Assembly: GCF_905220565.1 (NCBI RefSeq)
Contig: NC_059399.1
Location: forward strand, 17,910,501-17,974,500
Source of the DNA: Melitaea cinxia
Lineage: Eukaryota; Arthropoda; Insecta; Lepidoptera; Nymphalidae
Direction: 5' to 3'
Length of the DNA stretch: 64,000 nucleotides
Shown here: in pieces, positions 57,656-64,000 of the stretch
Layout of the letters: each line of letters opens with the position of its first letter
Position numbering within the stretch: the stretch's first letter is position 1
Made by a program: the position numbers and the translations under genes
The notes under the pieces: generated by a model
Told to the model about the DNA's origin: nothing
The model's input: the letters and a program-made list of their open reading frames with translations, nothing else
Database searches by the model: none

Positions 57656-58050
57656 GAATAAGAAAATAAGAATATCATCCCACAAGAAGTTGAGTGTGAT
57701 GCATTTAATATTATATATTCCTAAGTTATAATCAGATTATCGTTGGCTGATAACGTGTGACATCATCGGCACTGCCTCCGCACGTTCATAGGATGTAAGC
57801 GTCATGTCTTGACACCCACAGAGTATTCTCATAACACAATCATTCAAATTACTGCATAGCATAATAATGGTATTAAAAATAAAAGTAAAAGTAGAGGTTT
57901 AATTATTTTCTTTTCATATCAGAATAAATTTTTTATTCGATAAAGGAGAAAAGGATTTGTTTTGTTTCTTTTAATTTTGATTCGGTCTTAGATAAAATTT
58001 CTTTATTTACATTTTTATAATCCGATATGTAAAGAATAATATACAAAATA
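57656..58050. other. No recognisable feature
   Basis: AT-rich, nothing assigned. Confidence 0.4.
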
Positions 58051-58150
58051 CTAGCGGACCCGGCAGACGTTGTCCTGCCCGGAAAACAGCTATCTTTGAT
58101 TGCTTACATACCGATACCTATTTCCTATTACTTACGACTGCTCCACTGTG
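58051..58150 (-). mobile_element. HEL-E Helitron, 3' end
   Basis: CTAGCGGACCCGGCAGACG, TTGTCCTGCCCGGAAAACAG and GATTGCTTACATACCGATA match 51030-51251. The other end is not found; a tandem repeat follows. Confidence 0.65.
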
Positions 58151-58253
58151 TAGAAATGGACTCCCTGCTAGACTGTCCTGATAACTGTATATATACTAAG
58201 TGCGCTTAAAAACATCAATACCGCGATTCAGGCTCAGTTCGTGTAATTTCTTT

Positions 58254-58480
58254 CAGGCTATCCTGATCTGGACTGGACCGGGTCCTAATCCAGTATGCCT
58301 TACCATACTTGATTATATTTTACATCAGGCTGTCCTGATCTGACCGGACCGGGTCCTGACCCTGTATGCCTTACCATACTTGATTATATTTTACATCAGG
58401 CTATCCTTGTCTGGACCAGACCTGGTCCTGATAGAACTTGCCGGATCTGGTATGCCCCATTCTATCCTGATCCGGTCCAG
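58254..58480. repeat. Tandem repeat, 71-72-bp period, about 3 units
   Basis: CAGGCTATCCTGATCTGG-type words start at 58254, 58326 and 58397. Units carry GGACCGGGTCCTGA and TATGCCTTACCATACTTGAT. Within units, TGATCTGG/CCGGTCCAGA words recur in both orientations. Confidence 0.85.
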
Positions 58481-58506
58481 ATACATGATCTGGTTGAGCC
58501 TGACCT

Positions 58507-58572
58507 TTTTTCTAGTCGAGATATAGGAGAAATATCAGAGCTTAATCCACCACGCTGCTCCAATGCGTGTTG
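58507..58572 (-). mobile_element. SINE-A fragment
   Basis: GAGCTTAATCCACCACGCTG-CTCCAATGCG on the plus strand is the reverse complement of the SINE-A 3' body. Confidence 0.6.
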
Positions 58573-58906
58573 GTGACTATGTCAAATGTTAAATAAGTTA
58601 CTCGTAATTGTAATCATAATATGTCAACTTGTATACTCATTGCTAGTTTTTAATTCTGTTCATACGTTCTGACGTTGAAACGTGAACGCCATAAGCGAAG
58701 GTACTTTCAATTTTCAATATCTATAATTCATAAAGTTATATATGTAAATACGACGCGCTTATTGAGTGGTAATATTTTTTATAATTATTCAATGGTAATT
58801 AGGTGGGGCGATAACCATTGAATTTTAAATTAATTATGATGTATGGATATACTTGTATTTTACACTCAGTGAAAATCGTAGTGCTATTTATTTATAATTT
58901 TACAAT
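58573..58906. other. No recognisable feature
   Basis: AT-rich, nothing assigned. Confidence 0.4.
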
Positions 58907-59458
58907 GTGACACCGCAAACGTTGTTTTGCCACCATTACAGCCTATACAGTCCACTGCTGGACATAGGCCTCCACAAGTTTACACCAAAAATAGCGTGAA
59001 CTCATGTGTTTTGCCCATAGTCACCACGCTGGGCAGGCGGGTTGGTGACCGCAGGGCTGGCTTTATCGCACCGAAGACGCTGCTGCCCGTGTTCGGCCTG
59101 TGTATTTCAAAGCCAGCAGTTGGATGGCTATCCCGCCACCGGTCGGCTTTTTAAGTTCCAAGGTGGTAGCGGAACGGTGTTATCCCTTAGTCTTCTCTTA
59201 CGACACCCACGGGAAGAGAGGGAGTGGCTATATTCTTTAGTACCGTAGCCACACAGTAGGTGTTTTGCCATATATGTTATTAATCCCCTTAACCCCCCAC
59301 CCTTATAATTAGGGGTAACCTCCTTAGGAGTTTGAAAAATAGATGTTGGTCGATTCTCAGACCACCACTATGCACATAAAATTTCATGAAAATCGGTCCA
59401 GCCGTTTCGGAGGAAGTATGGTAACTAACATTGTGACTCGAGAATTTTATATATAAGA
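58907..59458 (-). mobile_element. HEL-E Helitron split by SINE-B
   Basis: GACACCGCAAACGTTGTTTT before and TTTTGCCATATATGTTATTA, GAAAATCGGTCCAGCCGTTT after the insert match 62723-62985. The 5' end is TCTTATATATAAAATTCTCG on the minus strand, after A. The 3' CTAG is mutated. Confidence 0.75.
58933..59260 (-). mobile_element. SINE-B, full-length copy nested in a Helitron
   Basis: A 10-bp TSD, TGTTTTGCCA, lies at 58923-58932 and 59261-59270. Removing the insert restores an uninterrupted Helitron phrase, which fixes the SINE-B 5' boundary at ACTGTGTGGCTACGGTAC on the minus strand. There is no microsatellite tail in this copy. Confidence 0.9.
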
Positions 59459-59552
59459 TTTTCTTTTATAAATACTTTGTCTGACAACAAAGAACAGAAG
59501 TAAAAATAACTATCGACATTTCTATAAGATTTGCAGCTTATAACATTTATGT

Positions 59553-60090
59553 TTAACCGATTTAAAAAAGGAGAAGGTTTCTCAATTCAACCATTTTTTT
59601 ATTTTTTTAGACGCCGCGTTGGCGCAACGGTTACAGCCATGGATTGTATCTGTTGCGCTGGCGGTTGCGGGTTCGATCCCCGCACATGGCAAACATTTGT
59701 ATTGGCCATACAGATGTTTGTCGTGGTCTGGGTGTTTGTGCAGTCCTTGTGGGTCTCCCCACCGTGCCTGGGAGAACACGTCAAGCCGTCGGTCTCGATT
59801 GCTATATGTACACCTGATAGCGATCGTTACTCATAGTAGTGAATATATTCGCCAACCTGCATTGGAGCAGCGTGGTGGATTAAGCTCTGATCCTTCTCCT
59901 ACATGGGGAAAGAGGTCTATGCCCACTAGTGGAATATTACAAGCTGAAGCGTATGTATTTTTGTAATCGAGATCTTCGAAAATTGTAGTGGTTACGAGTG
60001 CGTTTGTTAATTTTTGTTGTCTAATACTTACGTTGTATTTCTTGTCGATTTAATTGAAGTCGATTTTTTTTTCTAACAAATACAATTATA
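59553..60090 (+). mobile_element. HINE-F copy 4 split by SINE-A
   Basis: TTTAACCGATTTAAAAAAGG at the left; AATTGAAGTCGATTTTTTTT-TC and ACAATTATA at the right. Heavily reduced internally. Confidence 0.65.
59607..59957 (+). mobile_element. SINE-A, full-length copy nested in HINE-F
   Basis: GACGCCGCGTTGGCGCAACG head, GCGGGTTCGATCCCCGC B box, full body and CACTAGTGGAATATTACAAG-CTGAAGCG end. TATTTTT flanks both sides as the likely TSD. Confidence 0.85.
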
Positions 60091-60104
60091 CAGTTATATC
60101 ATCG

Positions 60105-60375
60105 ATCTAAGCTATGAAGTTTGTTAAGATAGAGCAGAAAATGTTTCGTTCAAAATTTGGAGCAACCCGACTGAGTTAATACATCAGCTTACCGGAAGAT
60201 TACAGCCAAATAAAGCTCTCAAGTAGGCCTTAGTTCCCCGCGAGTAAGGTTGCCATAATTCCTGAAATGTTCTATGTTGACAGCGGGGCTAAGTTTGGCA
60301 TCATGTCTGCGACGCTCCAGGTTTTGCAGGAGTTCATAGACTACGGTGCTATCAAAAGCGTTATACGCTTGTTCG
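60105..60375 (+). mobile_element. RET-C, decayed
   Basis: GCAGAAAATGTTTCGTTCAA, TTGGAGCAACCCGACTGAG, GGAAGATTACAGCCAAAT, TGCGACGCTCCAGGTTTTGC and TTATACGCTTGTTCGCTGCC. Confidence 0.6.
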
Positions 60376-61034
60376 CTGCCTTTGAAATGTACACAAGAGA
60401 TTGAAAACCTGTAATCTCCCTTCACGGTCGGTCATTATACTGTAACCTATAAAACCTAACATCAATCTTCCCTTTAACGTTTTCTCATAAGGTTTTCCTT
60501 CTGTAGTCAATGAATCTGGTGTAGCGTTAAAGCTGCCAATCATCGGTTCGATTAACTCCTACAGATTGATGTATTTATACAAATATTTATTTTAAGTCAC
60601 GATGTAACTGAAATTATAATTAAAATTGCCTATAAAAATTGTACAATATCAACTATTAAGAATATAATCAAGTTTAAACAAATAATAGGTTTCTAAGAAG
60701 ACCTCTTTTCCGTTGAGTAGAATACAAAATTGAAAAGTGCATTGAATTTAAATTAAAAATAGTAAAAAAGAGTACCAATATTAATATTGCAATTTAGTAC
60801 GGTATGTTCGCCCCGGGGCGAGACCGCGCAGACGTTGTTTCGATACCCGGTGCATCGCCCCGGGGGTAATGACGACTAGCCACTAATAAATGACCGTGTA
60901 GATCTGTCTGTACATAAACATTTAAATGCAATAAAGAGCGAAAGAAAAATACTTATTTTAATTTGATAATAAAGAAAAACAACAACACTTTTATGAAGTA
61001 AGTCTTAAAAGCACATTTAACTGCATGCCCAAAA
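60376..61034. other. No gene; a palindromic GC patch
   Basis: 60806-60868 has CGCCCCGGGGCGAG and ATCGCCCCGGGGG, two CCCCGGGG palindromes in AT-rich sequence. Confidence 0.4.
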
Positions 61035-61250
61035 GCTGGGGAAGTCTGACTGTTGAAGTAACTGGACTTTACATAAGAAGATCACAGCTACATAATATTG
61101 CTTTCAAGCAGTGTTGTGTTCCTGTGGTGAGTAAGGTGACCAGAGCTCCTGGGTATTTGGGGGTAGGGTCGGCAACGCGCTTGCGATGCTTCTGGTGTTG
61201 CTGGCGTCTGTAGGCCACGGTAATCGCTTATTATCGGGTGATCCGTACCT
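61035..61250 (+). mobile_element. RET-C retroposon
   Basis: GCTGGGGAAGTCTGACTG, AGAAGATCACAGCTACATAA, TTTCAAGCAGTGTTGTGTTC, GGTCGGCAACGCGCTTGCGA and a GGTGATCCGTACC end. Confidence 0.7.
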
Positions 61251-61690
61251 TAATTTTCAAGACTGTTCAACTCTATTTTCATATGTATATTACCAAGAAC
61301 AACCAACGCTACCAGGTACGTCACGATAATCAGCAAGAGCTTGTTAAATAACCAGACAACAAAACAAAAATTAATTTAACTACAAATGTCAGCTTGGAGC
61401 GGAAATCGAACCCACGAGCGTCGTTAAAGGAACTTTCGCAAATATACACTAAACCGGATGACACGAAAAGATACATATTCATAACAGGTAAGTAGTTATT
61501 ACTAGAACTCAAATGTTCTACTGTCTCAATGTTTCTTTGCATTTTTTTTAATTGGTAACAAATTGCTTATCTTGAACAACACTTGACAAGCAGCGAGCGA
61601 TTAGCGATTAATATTACTATGTTACTGTTATAATTAACATTTAATATTGAAATGTCATTACATTACAACAAATTATTAAAATTTATTTTT
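61251..61690. other. No recognisable feature
   Basis: AT-rich, nothing assigned; a 25-bp SINE-A trace (GGAGCTTAATCCACCACG) lies at 61701-61718. Confidence 0.4.
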
Positions 61691-61739
61691 ATCTCCACGT
61701 AGGAGCTTAATCCACCACGATGCACGAAAAAAATGTACT

Positions 61740-61954
61740 CATCTGTGTCGCAGGACCAATGGCCGTTGGAGCAGACCTGGAGACCGCGTCTTGGCAAACG
61801 CAGTATGGGACGTCCTCCTGCCCGTTGGACCAACGATCTACGTAAAATTGCCGGTGTAGGCTGGATGAGGATCGCGGAAAACCGGGATGTCTGGCGCGAA
61901 CTTGGGGAGGCCTATGTCCAGCAGTGGACCGCAATAGGCTGAACTGACTGACTG
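61740..61954 (+). mobile_element. RTE-A 3' fragment
   Basis: An 8-bp TSD, AATGTACT, lies at 61732-61739 and 61955-61962. The frame is open and encodes the RTE-A C-terminus (GRPPARWTNDLRK, EAYVQQWTAIG). The tail is (ACTG)n rather than (GTGA)n. Confidence 0.9.
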
Positions 61955-62189
61955 AATGTACTGTGTAGAGTTCAAAAGACACATAAATGTGTATGTATGC
62001 GATGCAGTGCGTTGAAAGAGAAAAGCAATTGAATTAAACGTAATTGTCGTATTAATTACAATACAATAGTGGCAATAAATATGTTATGAAAATGTCTCCA
62101 CACTTCAAGTTACGATGTAGCGTCGCATACAAGCTTTAGACACTGCTTGCCTGTAATATATTATCGTCAGAATTTGGTTTTAAGTTAAT

Positions 62190-62375
62190 AATCAGTATCG
62201 TGTTCCCGTTGGTGAGTAAGGTGACCAGAACTCCTGGGGGGGGGGATTGGGGATCGGGTCGGCAATGCGCTTTTGATGCTTCTGGTATTGTAGGCGTCTA
62301 TAAGCTACGGTAATCTCTTACCATCAGGTGAGCCGTACGCTTGTTTGCTGACCTAGTGACATAAAAAAAAATCTT
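62190..62375 (+). mobile_element. RET-C, 3' two-thirds
   Basis: GTTGGTGAGTAAGGTGACCA, GGTCGGCAATGCGC, GCGTCTATAAGCTACGGTAA, CATCAGGTGAGCCGTACGCT and a CATAAAAAAAAAT tail. Confidence 0.8.
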
Positions 62376-62479
62376 TTGAAATCCAATTTATTGTTAAATT
62401 ATTAGTGTTGTTATGTATTTTAAACAGCTGTGTAAAACTATGTGTCATAGTAGAGATATAAAATAAATCTCAAAAAGAA

Positions 62480-62660
62480 AACATGAAAAAACGAGTGTGC
62501 TTTAGACCACACGACTGAAGTAAAACTTCTTTAGGTCCATCTAACTTATATCTCCCTGTCGACTTCCGTTCGCCTCAACCGATCACACTTTTCGTAACAC
62601 ATTAACCAGCTTACTTCCCGAGACAAGCGTACGTAAGGAAGTTTAATTCAAAAAAAAAAT
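62480..62660 (+). mobile_element. MITE-G copy 4
   Basis: ACGAGTGTGCTTTAGACCAC-ACGACTGAAGTAAAACTTC, TATCTCCCTGTCGACTTCCG, GATCACACTTTTCGTAACAC and an end AAGTTTAATTCAAAAAA. Confidence 0.7.
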
Positions 62661-62722
62661 CGATGATTTAACTTTTAATTTTTTTTTGTCAATTATATTT
62701 TCATTTATATCTTTATAATTTA

Positions 62723-62985
62723 CTAGCTGACACCTTAAACGCTGTTTTGCCATATATGTTATAAACCCCCAAAATCCACCCTCTTATAACTTAGGGGCAT
62801 GAAATATAGCTGTTGGCCGATTCTCAGACCTACCCGATATGCATACAAAATTTCATAAAAATCTGTCCAGCCGTTTCGAGAGAGTATTGTAACTATTTTT
62901 TTTTCTTTAATATTTTAAAGAGGGTTTGTTCAAACATTGATGATGACGTAACTAACATTGTGACACGAGAATTTTATATATAAGA
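62723..62985 (-). mobile_element. HEL-E Helitron, complete ends
   Basis: CTAG at 62723 (T outside on the minus strand) and TCTTATATATAAAATTCTCG at 62985 after A. It contains a short extra stretch with a T run around 62898-62935. Confidence 0.8.
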
Positions 62986-64000
62986 TTGTACTAAGTTTTT
63001 AAGTATTATTATTAAGTAGATAAATGATAATAAACTGTTTCCGTCACCGACTAAAATAAACTCAGGATAGTGGTGACAGAGGACCGTCTCAAGAATTAAT
63101 ACAGTATCAAATTGAAGCGAATCTAAAATTCAATCGGTTTTTTTACCCGAGAGCGCAGAGGTCATGCTGGCCATTTGCTTTATATGTAAAGCGAATGCGT
63201 CAATATTAGGAGACCTTATGTCAATTGTTTCAGAACTTTTTTTCGGTTTTAAATTTGAATAATTCATCGTTTCCTGTTTAGATTTATGTGGAATTAGTTT
63301 CTGGATACTATCGTCAAGTAAGGGTATGTCATTGTATGTATGTTTATGCGTTATTTTTTTTCGAAAACGTATAAAATAAAGAATATAATTCCGATATATT
63401 CTAAGAATTTAGGACGAAAAAAGTATTTATACTGAATGAGAACGGAAATATTCCAAAAGCTTGTGTTTCTTGAGTTGTTTTATCGAAACAAATACATTTT
63501 ATTAAATATTGGTGATTTATATACATTAACTATTTGCCTGATAATTTTATATTATAATTCATTCAATGATTTAACTTTTGTACATGATTATATTGTTTAA
63601 ATTATAAATTAATAACTTTTTACGTATTTGTTTGGAATACGTAGTATTTGTGATTCAGTATAATAAACAAATTCACAATTATGTCTCGTTGCAAAATTGA
63701 AATAAATAAAAATTAAATATATATACTTATTTACATTATATAACCACATGAAATATTTACATAAATCTAAGAACCAATATAAATATTTTTATGTATCAGT
63801 AGTTATACTAATCATGCTTAATTTCTCCTACAGTCTATATTCCGAATTCGCGAAAGCGTTAATTTAACAATAATAAATAATCAAAGATGAAGTTTTGACG
63901 TGATAACATCTAATAAATCGATGAACGCCGGTTGCATGCACGAAAAAGGATGACTCATTGTCCCGTTACGCTCATTGTACGCTTGCGCCGCATCTATCTC
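62986..64000. other. No recognisable feature
   Basis: AT-rich sequence to the end of the window; nothing assigned. Confidence 0.4.

Overview
The window looks like non-coding DNA from a lepidopteran (butterfly or moth) nuclear genome. It is AT-rich, has no intact host gene that I can recognise, and is packed with short retroposons, Helitron-type elements and LINE fragments of the kind seen across Lepidoptera. Many copies are nested, and many are bounded by clear target-site duplications (TSDs). Family labels are mine: RTE-A (non-LTR retrotransposon), SINE-A (tRNA-derived), SINE-B (no clear tRNA head, RTE-like tail), RET-C (A-tailed retroposon), LINE-D (3' tail of a LINE), HEL-E (Helitrons), HINE-F (Helitron-like with inverted repeats), MITE-G/H/I and TIR-J (a DNA transposon).

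The most striking locus is 27689-30069. A 14-bp TSD and a poly(A) tail on the minus strand enclose a 525-codon uninterrupted ORF for a superfamily 1 RNA helicase of the plus-strand RNA virus (tobamovirus-like) type. The reading frame stays open up to the truncated 5' edge of the insertion. This fits the C-terminal helicase extension reported for some insect R1-clade LINEs better than a direct viral integration.

The second notable locus is 16273-19357, a decayed DNA transposon with 12-bp TATA-CTGCCGTG terminal inverted repeats. It carries a minus-strand transposase-like pseudogene (DUF7869-like, with motifs such as LWLDNCSAQNKNW and GHTFMSADSFHH) split by a SINE-B insertion.

The other repeats form an interacting set. 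RTE-A has two nearly identical 5'-truncated copies (10513-11489 and 31330-32242), each with its own TSD, so it moved recently. SINE-A and SINE-B end in sequence closely resembling the RTE-A 3' end, which suggests they use RTE-A enzymes. Helitron copies insert between A and T and end in CTAG; a cluster at 44183-45963 splits a (TA)n tract and contains a 282-bp-period tandem array.

Layout: 1-10.5 kb holds HINE-F with a long foldback, a tRNA-like sequence and Helitrons. 10.5-20 kb holds RTE-A, SINE-A, a MITE and TIR-J. 20.6-21.0 kb is a GC-rich promoter-like block. 21-27.7 kb holds scattered repeats. 27.7-32.6 kb holds the helicase LINE, HINE-F, RTE-A and SINE-A. 33-44 kb is sparse, with GC-rich patches. 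44-46 kb is the Helitron array. 46-55 kb is sparse. 55-64 kb is dense in nested SINE, Helitron and HINE-F copies. Coordinates of degraded copies are accurate to roughly 10-20 bp.
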